Positions 27,451 to 38,133 of a stretch of DNA of 64,000 bases are shown here, piece after piece. The notes under the pieces were generated by a model. It was not told the origin of the DNA, did not search any database, and worked only from the letters and a program-made list of their open reading frames with translations. Each line of letters opens with the position of its first letter. Position 1 is the stretch's first letter. Origin of the DNA: Capitella teleta (taxonomy: Eukaryota > Annelida > Polychaeta > Capitellidae); assembly GCA_000328365.1 (NCBI GenBank), contig KB312025.1, forward strand, positions 151,314 to 215,313, in the 5' to 3' direction. A program made the position numbers and the translations under genes.

Positions 27451-28935
27451 ATGTGGCTCCCTCTGCTGTGTGCTTCGCTGATGCTTCTGCAAGTGCAAGC
27501 TGCTCCCAGGCAACAAGCAGGTAACACTGTCAGCATACCCTGGATGGATGTATCATAATACTCTTCAGGAGCTCAGAGAGTGGGCAGCGGGTGCTTCCAC
27601 GTGAAGGGCATTCCCACACTGCACCTGAGCTGCCCTCACGGCAGCGTCATTCGCGTGGACAAGGTCTTCTACGGTGCTCCCCCCAACAACGGGTCTTGTG
27701 AGTACGTCGCAAAAGAGAACCACTGCATCCAGTTGGCGGACCTGCACGAGCACTGCAATGGAAGGCACATGTGCTCCGCGTACGTGAGCAACCCTTTCCT
27801 GATGAACTGCAGGACTTATGCCAACTATATGCAGATCAACTACACTTGCGTTGCAGGTAAGTGATTGTTATAACCCAGAATTACTGTACAATCCACCGCA
27901 CCAATAGCGCAGTCCATGAGAAACATCTGTCATGGTCAGGTTTTCAACAGCAAATTCCACCAGATCCGCTCTCCCAAGTACCCGTTCATGGACTACCCAG
28001 CCAACATGCACTGCGCCTGCCTCCTGAAGACGCCTGATCCAGGTCTCAGGCTGCGAGTTCTCGATTTCGCGGTCAACAGCAAGGAAAGCAACCCGGAGCA
28101 GTGCCACGGAGACTTCCTGCGCATCTCAGGTCAGGATAAAAAATGCGGGCAGACGGAACCGCAGAAGATTCCAGAACGCATCTACGTCGCTCGGAGTAAA
28201 GCGACGATCGAGTTCTATTCGGATGGCGCAGTGCAAACCAGGGGGTTCTGGTTGGAAGTCAGGGGTGAGTACAGCGCTGTTACATGCATCACTTTGATTC
28301 TTCCATTTATAGGCTCAAGTTACAGCAAAGTGCAAGTGATATGTGGCCCAGTTAAGAGACGAAAAGAAATCAGCACAAGTATTGAGACGAGCGAAATCAT
28401 CTCAGAGACGACGACGGAATCCTTATTCACCTCAGAGATGATCAACACTTTCGACGATGACGTCAATTCGATGCTCATCGATGAAACCGCCGGCTTCCGA
28501 GGCACAGGCAACAGTCTGCCTACAGTGACGTCCAGTACTTCGGCACAAGATGCTCTCAGCTTCATCACTTACTCGATCGAACATCGAACCGTGGACAAGG
28601 CGCAGAAGAACGAAGAGAACCATTTTGAAGCCGCCGAAGAGAGGCTTCTGGCGGCGGAAAGTGAACAGCAAGATTTCGATGGATTTGGACTGGATAACAT
28701 CGGGGAAGGTACCAGTAATCAACGGAATCATAACGCACCTATTAACGTACTTACTAAACAGTGCAAATCATCAGCGGCATCACGGTGGGGATCCTCATTC
28801 TAATCGCTATTATTATCATCATCGTTCTCGTCTTCAAAAGGTTGGTCATACGATATCATAACGTACTCATCGTAATAACCATAACGTACTCCAAGGTGAA
28901 CAAGAATGGCGGGAGCTATACTACAACTGCTGTGA
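27451..28935 (+). CDS. Array gene E: SUEL + CUB, long acidic stalk, TM, very short tail
   Basis: Exons 27451-27520, 27569-27856, 27908-28264, 28313-28708, 28762-28840 and 28905-28935. Signal peptide MWLPLLCASLMLLQVQAA. SUEL at about 28-118 (CFHVKGIPTLHLSC, VFYGAPPNNGSC, CNGRHMCSAYV, MQINYTCVA). CUB at about 122-238 (ICHGQVFNSKFHQIRSPKYP, HCACLL, GFWLEVRG), then the post-CUB motif VQVICGP and a 130-aa Ser/Thr/Glu-rich stalk. TM: IISGITVGILILIAIIIIIVLVF. The TM exon ends AAAAG/gttggt in phase 2, as in relatives. The last exon is inferred and gives only about ten tail residues (RMAGAILQLL); reading through the 64-nt intron would give a different tail ending at 28982. Several ATCATAACG motifs lie in the introns flanking the TM exon. 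AATAAA at 29085-29090. Confidence 0.85.
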
Positions 28936-29090
28936 TATATTCTGGAGTAATAATCAACTGCCTGTCGCTGATGTTCAGTTGAGACGCATTTGGGGCGGTT
29001 AAACGGACTTGAACTACATGGGAATAATAATAATCTAAAGTCATTTGAATTTACTTCAACATTACTGAATGCGTTATGATATTGAATAAA

Positions 29091-29844
29091 GTGAATATGA
29101 AACTATAAATCATAAAGCCTTTGTGAAGTTCCTCATTATTGAAAAATGAATGCTCAAAGTTGCGAAGATAATTTGTCTAGTACTAATAATAGATACATGC
29201 ACGCAAAGTCACGTGTCATAGGATATAATTATGTACATCAGAGAATAATTAATCATGGTTTTTTTTGGAGAAAGTCGCATAATTCACGATTGGAAACAGA
29301 AGAAAATATCCAGTACACATATGCAGAAATCATCATCTTGGATGTTAATTACCAGATGCAAAATTAATCACCACCCAGGCACGTAAAACAGAACGCGAAA
29401 TCAACAATTGAGTAAATGCCAACGGTGTAATGAACAGTCATTAAGAAACCACATACAGCGACACCGCATAATGACAAACAAATTATAATGAATCATCATT
29501 AAGCAAGAATGCTTGGTCACCAATCTCACCATGATTGACCCATAATAGACGCCATTATGATGCAATTGGAACAATTTCTGGCAGACCATAAGACAAGAGA
29601 AGAGGGAAAAATGTCGCCCATTCAAAACACATGTCGCTTGGCAGAATACACGAGGGCAAAAAGACAAGCGTCGCATGCGAACATCTGCCAGGTAATTGTG
29701 TATGCCACATGGGTCGACATCACAAACACATGAGGCACGAGAAGACGAAACATCTCATTGTTAGATGACTGACAAAAAGCGATCAGCAGTACAGGTGACC
29801 AATCACAACAGATCGATCGCCACAGCGGACGACGAGCAGAAAAA
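29091..29844. other. Intergenic E to F
   Basis: No supported exon on either strand. The long minus-strand open frame overlapping the start of gene F is its shadow. Confidence 0.35.
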
Positions 29845-32800
29845 ATGATCTCGCTCTCGACGACACTCGCTCTGGCGATGATGCTCAGCGAGACATGGGC
29901 TGGTGAGTGCAGAGCCTCATCGAGTACGAAAATTTGATGGCGTTTCTCGCAGAACCTGAACGGAGATTCGCGTGTTGGGGCAGCTTCGGGCCGCCTGTGG
30001 TGTCCGCCCAATGTCCAAGGGACACGGTCATCCAGGTGGTCAGGGGGGGACTCAAGGTCCAGGGAAGAGGAGAGGGGTGCCATTACGATGCTGCTGACTG
30101 CGGGTGTCTGTTTGGTGAGGATGGATGTAACATGCCCGATGTGAGGGATCTGTGCATGGGGAGGCCTTCGTGTCGCTTGGATGTCACTCAACAGTACATC
30201 GACACCGAACAGTGCCAGGGATTCTCCGATTATATGTTCATTGATTTCAATTGCGTTAAAGGTGGGTTGATGCATGCATGCTACGTAAGATAAACATCTT
30301 GAGGCCTTGCAGTCGACCTGGATAGCATGCAGGACATCTGCATGGTCGCCAGTGCGTCCCACGCTGAGGGATACATCCTCTCTCCCAACTACCCGCGTCC
30401 CTACCCCAGCAACCGGAGTTGTCAATGCACGCTGGAATCGAACGACGAGAATGGCATCACGCTCAGTGCTTTGGATTTCAGCACGGCGGATGACGCTTGC
30501 ACGAAGGTATTGCTCATCACGTGGTCTGCTCCACTGTTTCATAATCGCATTCACAGGACACGCTGACCGTGGAGTACGCGAGTCAGAAGCGAGTGCTTTG
30601 TGGTCGCAAAGAAATGGACACGATCAGAGCAACACAGAGTGAAATGCGGCTGACTTTCCAGACGGACGGCGAGGGTGCAGGGGGAGGCTTCTGGCTCAAG
30701 TACTCGGGTAAGATACACACATGCAAATGGAGGCTTATAGTTATATTGTGTATGGGCAGGTACATCTCCAATTGACATCGAATGCACGTCATACTACAAG
30801 AAACCCACGGAGACATTCCAACCCAAGACGACAACAACAACAGCAGCAACAACAATAACGGATGAGCAAACAACAGTTGCAACAACATCCCAGCAAACCG
30901 AAGCAACCATCGAGCAGCAAACAGCCACAGAAGAAAATATCTTCACCAAGTTCAGGACGCAAGTTCTTGAAGGTTCTGATGAAGACACAATGGAAGAAAC
31001 CGGTGGAGAGTCAGTTGAGAACGCAGAGATGACATTGAGCACGACAAGTACGCCGACCAGAACACCGCCAAACCGACGATTCAGGACACGGAGACCCAAC
31101 CAGAGAGGACGGAAGATGAGCAGAGAGAGACTGATGATGATGATGCGCAGGAGGAAACAGAAGTTGATGGACGAGCAAAAGATGAAGATGCAAGAGGAGA
31201 AAAAGCTGGAGAAGCTGAAGGAGATGGAGAAGTTGGAGAAGCCTAACGTTGCTGTCTTGGAGAAGGAAGAAGTTGAATCGGAAAACACAGAGGAAGCTGA
31301 GACGGAAGAATTCACAATTGAGGACACTCTGGTGTTGGAGCTAGGAAAGAAAGAAGAAGCGGTAAAAAGGAAACCAGAGGACAAGCAAGTCAACAAAGAG
31401 CTGGTTCCATTGACCATCAAAGAGGATGAAGAGGCAGTCTACAACGAAGTCCTCAAGAACAATGCTGGTCTTCTGGGCATGAAAGACCTTGCCAAGGTGC
31501 TCAACGTCGACGTCTCTGGCCGCACAGATAATCCCTGGTGGTGGGAGTACACAGTGTCAACGAAGAAACCGCTGAATTTCTACGCTGAAAAAGAATACAT
31601 GGTTGAAAAAGAGGAGGAGGCAGTTGATGCGGAACTCCCGCCTTCTTCATCCGTAGACACCCTAGCTCCCCTGCATGCTGTGCCGGCACCCCCGCATAGG
31701 AGCAGGCCTTCCCCGGTGATGACTACCCTTGCCAGTATGATGACCAGCCCACAAACAGCGCATGAGCATGAGCAGAAGGCCAGCACGAGAGGCAAGTCGC
31801 TTCTTAGACGTTTTTCTAATAGTCCAAAACATCATAACGTTTCTGGTGGAACGAAAAGTTATGCACCCAAAACGCCGAAAAGTAATTTGGCCAGAAAGGG
31901 AAAAATCTATCCTCCCAAAATAACAAAACGTTTTCCTCCAAAAAAGACAAATAGAAATTTCGCCAGTAAGGATAATAAACATCCTGGAATAACAACAAAA
32001 CGCAACAAACTGAGTAAGACGAAGAGTAATTTGGCCAGAAATGGAAAAATCTATCCTTTCAAAATAACAAACCGTTTTCCACCGGAAAAGACAAATAGAA
32101 ATATGGCTAGTAAGGAAATAAGTAATTCTCAGTTTAAGACAAAACGATTTAACCCCACCAAGACCAAAAGTGATTTGGCCAGTAAAGGAAATATCTTTCC
32201 CCCAAAAATAACAAACCATTTCCCTCCCATCAAGACAAACTATAACGTGGCCAGAAAAGTTAAAAGCTATTCTGCCAAAACAACAAACCAAATTTCGTCA
32301 AGTAGAACAAAACAATTTCCTCCCCGAAAGGCTAAAGCTTATCCTACCAGTAGTTCCAAAGGTCATGGGATTTCCCGGCAGACACCAGAGCGAACTATGA
32401 AGGAGGAAGTGCTGGGAGTAGGAAGGCCTCCCTTGCAAAGGACATTAAATGGCAGAGTTCCAATGCACAGGGGGGACTTGATGCATGGGTACAATACGGG
32501 GAAATCCACAGAGGAAGGGCGCAACTTGCATGGGGAAACCAGGAGGCCCGGTAGTCGACCCCTGGGGATAACAAAACCCCCTCAATATGATACAGACATA
32601 CTACATCGCAGCACAGTCAGGAAACAGGGGTGGGGGCAGCAAGTATGGGAGGCTAACATGGAAAAATGGAGAGAGATTCCGACCACCATAACACCTAACA
32701 AAGCACTCACAAGGAGAAAACATGTGCACATCAAAGAAGTCTTCGAGATAAACGTCAGTGAGGAGGAGCAGGAGGAGGAGGAGGAGAGGGATACTAGGAA

Positions 32801-33348
32801 GAAAACAAATCGAATCCCAGGTATCTAGTATTGCCCACAATGAAACCTCCACATCCATACCTTCATATCTCAACATATAATTATTACTCAACAGCATCAA
32901 CAGAAGATCAACGAAAGAGAACCCCGAAGAAAGGTCCGCAGTCACCATTACATTAATCAAAACATGCTAATTCCATTTCTACAGGCGGTGACCAGTCCAA
33001 ATCGGCATACAGTATCTTCCCAGGCGAAGGTTCCATCACAGGTAGGAGGACACAATGACCATTGCAATGTCCACTGAATGTCCACTCGCAGCGACCGTGA
33101 TCGCAGCCGGGGTGATCGGCAGTATCCTGCTCATCATAATCATAGGCATCGTGGTTCGCTTGTGAGTATAACATTCACGAAATCCGCCCGTTGCCTCACT
33201 TTTCCTTCGCAGCGTTCTCAACCGTTCTGACCCTCGCCATTTGATTCGCCAGCGCCACAAGCGGGAGTGCGCCATGCGACGAGCGGCCGGCAACCGACAG
33301 TGTCCGGGAGTGGCGCGCACCAAATCTGGTCGGGGGAGTTTTGCCTGA
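29845..33348 (+). CDS. Array gene F: SUEL + CUB, long Lys-rich repetitive stalk, TM, basic tail
   Basis: Nine exons (29845-29902, 29953-30261, 30313-30506, 30557-30707, 30760-32820, 32895-32933, 32985-33041, 33092-33161, 33213-33348) give 1,024 aa. Signal peptide ends near residue 19. SUEL at 20-122 (CWGSFGPPVVSAQC, CMGRPSCRLDV, MFIDFNCVK). CUB at about 128-238 (ICMVASASHAEGYILSPNYP, SCQCTL, GFWLKYSG), split by its own 50-nt phase-0 intron (30507-30556). A post-CUB cysteine (IDIECTS) follows. The 2-kb stalk exon begins Thr-rich (probably O-glycosylated), then charged Glu/Lys helix-like sequence, then strongly basic tandem repeats (about 31850-32330; units such as SNLARKGKIYPPKITKRFPP). TM: VIAAGVIGSILLIIIIGIVV. 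The 45-residue tail is Arg-rich and has no tyrosine. AATAAA at 33610-33615. Confidence 0.88.
31857..32336 (+). repeat. Coding tandem repeat of gene F stalk (basic, ~45-55 residues per unit)
   Basis: Reads about 3.5 imperfect units of the form K-S-[ND]-L-A-[RS]-[KN]-G-[KN]-I-[YF]-P-P-K-I-T-[KN]-R/H-F-P-P-x-K-T-N. Clear copies begin near 31880, 32020 and 32170, with a degenerate one near 32245. Nearly every third residue is Lys or Arg and acidic residues are almost absent. The unit is outside the cell in the model. Confidence 0.8.
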
Positions 33349-33615
33349 AAAGGCCTTAAAATTTGTAAATAATTATTATGTACAGGGTATTTATTTCATG
33401 ATTGCAATATACTTCCATTGATTTAAATGGGCAACTTCCATGTGACGCATTGTTTTCTTGTTTTCAGGCGTGTATTGATTGATTGATTGACAGACTTACA
33501 AAACAGGTTTAATAACATTTTATGTTGTGAGGAATTTTGGTTTCAGGCAACTGAAATATAAAATATTCTAGATTTCTGTAAAAAAAAAATCAAAAAAATC
33601 TCGATTGTGAATAAA

Positions 33616-34577
33616 AATGTTATTGAATTATGATTGCTTTTAGTTGTGAATTTTGAAATATTACACGGGTGAATATCATTAAACTCGCTATTTTTCTTGG
33701 TTGTACGTTTCACTGGCATTAATAAGCAAAATTTTATATTCATGCATAATGCATAATTAGGCTGGATACAGTTATAATAATTAATAATATTATTATTTAT
33801 CGATTGATGCATATTTGGAATTTGGGATGCGTCTTGGCGTTGTAATAGTTAAGCCAAAAATTATCTATTACGTGCAATAACTGATTATTTCACCGCAGTA
33901 CATGAACTTAGCCAACCCTCGATACTAAACATATTTGTTTATCAAATTGAACGCCAGAAATCAAAAGGATTGAGCGACAGCGTTGATTCCACGGAATGGG
34001 TTGGAACTTAAAATATTTCTGATCAGGTGATCACTGGTTATCGCCCAAGAAAGTAACAAAATCTATCAGTATAATGTGGCTGCAATACAAGCTCATGTAC
34101 TGTAATCCTAATCATGCTGGTTTCAACTCCATGCCTGACGAAAATCCAGACTTTGGTCGAAATAAACAGCGGGTGGTTTGATCCCGAAAAGCCAAGGCGC
34201 TTGTCCACGCGGATACATAAATTGCATCATGGAAAATTGGCAAACGGTTTGGTTGCAGGCGAGATTAGTCTCATTATAATGTTTAATGAGTCGCAGAGTA
34301 TATAAGAATATAGGTATTACAAAGAAAACCATGCCCAGACAATTCTAGAACTAGGTGTTAGTAATTATAAGAAGTCTGCTATCTGTCAAGTATCTCTCCG
34401 AATTTCACGATGAAATTCACGCTCATTATAAAGGCTGCGCACAGAGGCAGGGTGCCACCTGTTGCCGGCCTCTCTCACACTGAAGGAATGTCACCTGTCA
34501 CCTCGATCACCATGGCGACAGACTGACAACCAGAACATGGTGACGAGATTTAGCATTGGACGACCGAGACATGCAGC
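33616..34577. other. Intergenic F to G
   Basis: AT-rich, with no supported exon. CCATGGCG at 34510-34517 lies 60 nt before the gene G start. Confidence 0.35.
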
Positions 34578-36507
34578 ATGGCGCTCGCTTCTCCTTCCTA
34601 CTCCTCCTCCTCCTTCTTCTTCCTCGTGCTCTTCGTCTCTGCTTCCTTCGGGGTCACGTGGGTGCAGGGCCAGCAACTCAGATTCTATGGTGAGAACCTG
34701 CTTGGTGCATAAGTTAGCACCGAACCAATGGCGAACCACATCCATTGGTTCGGTACGAACTTATACATGCACCAAAATATATGCGGAATATTGTGGCTTA
34801 ATGTCATGGGTTTCTGCAGCGACTAAGACGAGCAGCCAGTGCTTCAGCGTCGTTGGTGTTCCGCGTCTGGAGTTCCAATGTGGTGCTGGTGAAATGATCG
34901 TTCTGCGACAGGCGTTCCAGGGAGTGGGATCCGGTCCGAGGCAGTGTTCGTACGATCGACGTGACTGCCTGCAGCCGATGAGCACCGACACGGAGAAGAA
35001 GTTACGAGACGAGTGCATTGGAAGATCGCAATGCAGTATTGCAGTCAGTGTAGCATGGATGCGAAACTGCAACGCATACAGCGTGTACAACTATGTCGTC
35101 TACCAGTGCATTCCCGGTAAAAACTATTCCTTTATACGAAGAAAGTTGCTCAATTTCTCATCCATTTCACAGAGACTGATATCTTGGACATGTGCCAAGC
35201 AAATACCGTGACAGTCTCTAGATTAGCTTTCCTGAAAACCCCGGGTTATCCTTCGCAGTATCCACCCAACCAGCGCTGCCAGTGCAACGTTAGCACAGCT
35301 CAACACCAACGCATCCTGCTCAAATTCTCCGACGCATCCATCACATGGAGCCAGGGGTGCTCTGATGACGTCATCGAGGTGCTAGATGGAGCCAGCAGGA
35401 TGCCTCGCTGTGGTCGCCTGCCATGGAGTTACAACATGACGAGTAGAACCCACACGCTCAGCGTCGGACTACGGAGCAACGGGAGACAGCAGGATAAAGG
35501 GGCCTTAGTGGCCCTCGAGGGTGAGAGAGCATTCCATTTTGAATGAAAACGCAATCGTGGGTTTCATCAGCCTTAGGCAACATGGACATCAATTGCGGGT
35601 CAGCGAGCATTCCACCGACTACAATGCGATCAACGCACGAATCGACTGAGACTAAAGCCACCGAAATGACCACAACGACGAAGGATGACACCGACAGAGA
35701 GGCGTCGATTTCAGGATTCTTCCTCAGCGAGGGATTCCTCACAAACAGCGTGGAAGATATCACACCTAGTGACGATTACTACGATTACTACGACGGTATT
35801 CAATCATAACGCACCAAAGCAATCATAACGCATTTCATTACACAGCTATCACGGAGAAACCGCACGTCGCACAGAGCAATGAGCTGTCCGCATTGGGTAG
35901 GCAGGATTAGGAATTATATCAGTATGTTAAGCATTCTATATCAACAGCGTCGATCATAGTCGGAATTGTGCTCATGAGTCTACTAGTGATGGGAATGGCG
36001 TTTGTGGCGATTTGGTTGAAGAGGTTAACTCGAAATTTCGATTCGCCATCCAACCGCTATCTACTTTTTCACAGGCGACGACACAAGGAAGAGATTTCGC
36101 GAGTTCCAGAAGATGCCAAGTTCCCGCAACTGCAGCACCACAAGCAGACGCCGGATCCATCCGTGACGTCATCGGCAACGCTTACCGAGCAGGTCTCCCC
36201 TCCCCCGCCCCCTCCCCCGCTTCCAGTTCTGAAGAAGACCAGTTCACCCGAGAGCAGCAAGTCGCTGCCCAAGGACAGACCATCGAGAATTAATTTCAAC
36301 AGGTCATCAAGTGCAAGCGAGCTGGAGACCAGCAAACCACCTCAACATCGAGGCAAAAGGGAAGGACGCTCGAAGAGATCAAAGGTAGGTCTGAGTACCG
36401 AGTTCATAAGGTTAAAAGGTCACCGTGCAGAGCAGAGGGAAGAGCATGGTGGGCCAGTGAGGGGCTGCAGAAGCAACGACGGCAAGGTCTACGCCGATAT
36501 CGTCTAA
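34578..36507 (+). CDS. Array gene G: SUEL + CUB, TM, Pro-rich tail ending in a tyrosine motif
   Basis: Exons 34578-34689, 34820-35116, 35173-35520, 35577-35795, 35846-35896, 35948-36023 and 36075-36507 give 511 aa. Signal peptide with a Ser run, then FFFLVLFVSASFG. SUEL at about 40-136 (CFSVVGVPRLEFQCGAG, AFQGVGSGPRQC, CIGRSQCSIAV, VVYQCIP). CUB at about 145-250 (MCQANTVTVSRLAFLKTPGYP, RCQCNV; its end, GALVALEG, is diverged). Post-CUB cysteine (MDINCGS). Thr-rich stalk with an acidic DDYYDYYD motif (sulfation-like). TM: SIIVGIVLMSLLVMGMAFVAIW. The tail has seven prolines in a row (PPPPPPPLP; SH3/EVH1/WW ligand type), Ser/Arg-rich sequence and ends DGKVYADIV, an ITIM-like YxxI. A possible small intron near 36385-36429 would instead end the tail early. 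Intron 1 holds a long hairpin. AATAAA at 36568-36573. Confidence 0.88.
34702..34775 (+). repeat. Intronic 30-bp imperfect hairpin in intron 1 of gene G
   Basis: Arms 34702-34731 and 34742-34775 with a 10-nt loop. Thirteen base pairs next to the loop are perfect (ACCGAACCAATGG against CCATTGGTTCGGT), then a 3-nt mismatch, seven more pairs (ATAAGTT/AACTTAT), and a distal match TTGGTGCAT against ATGCACCAA. Size and shape fit a pre-miRNA or a small fold-back (MITE-like) insertion. Confidence 0.7.
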
Positions 36508-36695
36508 TGACAAGTCTTCAACTTCGACGCTTCCAAGATTATCTACTGTTTGTTATGTTTATACCTGAATAAAGTGTATTTGCATTGTTGCTCGGTTTGG
36601 ATATTGTTCTATGTCAATAAAAATGCCATGAGAACGAAGAAGAAGAGAGCTAGAAAGAACAGCAGCTGTGGTCACATGCCAAGCGAGTCTTCTGC

Positions 36696-36751
36696 AAGAT
36701 GGCGAAATGTTTAATTGCTGCAATCGCAGCCAGGCACCATGTTGCACGCAC
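36696..36751 (+). promoter_or_regulatory. Probable gene H promoter / 5' UTR with elements shared with gene D
   Basis: AAGATGGCG (36696-36704) followed by CACCATGTTGCACGCAC (from 36735). Gene D has AAGATGGCG (26074) followed by GTGCCATGTTGCGCACGC (from 26159). Same order and strand and similar distance to the start codon suggest duplicated promoters. Confidence 0.45.
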
Positions 36752-36813
36752 ACTCGCACCGAAGCATGATTGGAGGAGCACTTACTCAGGATATTATGGG
36801 CAACTCTTAAACC

Positions 36814-38133
36814 ATGCTGAAATACAGCTTATTATCCCTCGTGTTTTTGCTTGCTGCAATCTTCTCACCCGCTGCTCACAGTAAGTAAATTTTCAAAATC
36901 CAGAGATTAAATCGCCTAATCCCTCATGCAAGGTGCAGCATTCAAAGACGCGCACAACTCCCTGTTCAGCCGGCCTTCCATCCTCTCTCCTTTCCTCGCC
37001 TCCAAATGCTTCAATGGTTACGGGCAAGTTGAAGTGCAGCTGCAATGTCCTTTCGGACATGGCATTCGCACGCTGGTCGCCTTCACCGCTCTCAGCCGCT
37101 ACGACGGCTGCTCTTACGATGCATGGGATTGCATCCTGCAGCCGATTGCAGCTGACCGCTGCGAGGGACGGACGACCTGCTTCATGAGCGATCGGATTGG
37201 AGAGGACGCTCAAGAGATGGGACCCCTAGTGTGTGGCGACGGAACCACGCCCTACATGCATATCGAGTATGAGTGCGCTCTGCTAACAGGTAGGTGATAT
37301 TCATATCATGAAATGTTTTACCTGATTTATGATGCAGACTTTGAGGATGATCCAAAACCCACGAATAACAGCGATGTGCTGAGATTTCTTACGCGAATGG
37401 TGATTGAAAAACAACAGAGAAGCGATAACAGAAGCAGAATGATGGAGAGAGGGAGGGTTAGTATTGGTGGAGGTATGAATGAAATTGACCATGAGGACGA
37501 AGAGGAAGAGCAGGAAGGTGGAACAGGTTAGGATATCACATGCTTATCAACACAAAAGACGATTAATTTCCCTCAATTTCCCAGAACCTCACGGAGAGCA
37601 GCAAGTGGCGTTCTTTGACAACAAACTCATATTTTGTGAGTATTGAATTAGAAATCACGCACCTGGTAAATTCCATAACGAATTGGCGAACATGAAAAGA
37701 AAAGAAAAAGAAAGAGAACACATCAGTGACTTGTTCAAGATAAAATCATAACGCATAATACATATAATCATAACGCACTTTCAGCCAGTATCATCGGCGG
37801 CAGCATTGCGGGGGTTACCATTGTAATAGCGCTACTCGTCATGCTCATCAAAAGAATCAAAGACAAGTAAGTTATTCAGAAGAGAAATGCAAACTTCATA
37901 TATTTCCTATTGATGATGGACACCACTTCAGAACGTATGAAAACGCCCCATTCTACGGTCCACCTCGGAGGCAGCGCAGAACATCGCGATCTTCAGCGTC
38001 GGATATTTCCTACATGCTGAAGGAATATCCGCTGCAAACGAAAAACTTTCTGGCGTTTATGCAGCAGCAGCGACAGCAAATGAGAACGCAGTTAGCTCAA
38101 GGAGATATCGAAACCACGTCCACTTACACTTGA
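36814..38133 (+). CDS. Array gene H: SUEL without CUB, acidic stalk, TM, tyrosine-rich tail
   Basis: Exons 36814-36880, 36933-37289, 37338-37526, 37585-37635, 37785-37866 and 37932-38133 give 315 aa. Signal peptide MLKYSLLSLVFLLAAIFSPAAH. SUEL at about 50-140 (CFNGYGQVEVQLQCPFGHG, CSYDAWDC, CEGRTTCFM, MHIEYECAL). The CUB exon present in relatives is absent; the next exon encodes a charged stalk ending in HEDEEEEQEGG. TM: SSIIGGSIAGVTIVIALLVMLI. The last exon, which is short and easily missed, gives a basic tail with TYENAPFYGPPRRQRR and SYMLKEYPLQ, followed by a Gln-rich helix-like end. Two AATCATAACGCA motifs lie in the intron just before the TM exon and two more just after the stop. The distance from gene G is only about 300 nt. 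No canonical AATAAA was found close downstream. Confidence 0.85.

Noticed and set aside
29622-30554. 310-codon minus-strand open frame
   Set aside because: Antisense shadow of gene F exons 1-3; the plus strand has signal peptide, SUEL and CUB with correct splice sites.
30794-31420. 208-codon Ser/Val/Phe-rich minus-strand open frame
   Set aside because: It is the reverse reading of the Thr/Glu/Lys-rich stalk exon of gene F; composition is explained by that, and there are no splice signals or domains.
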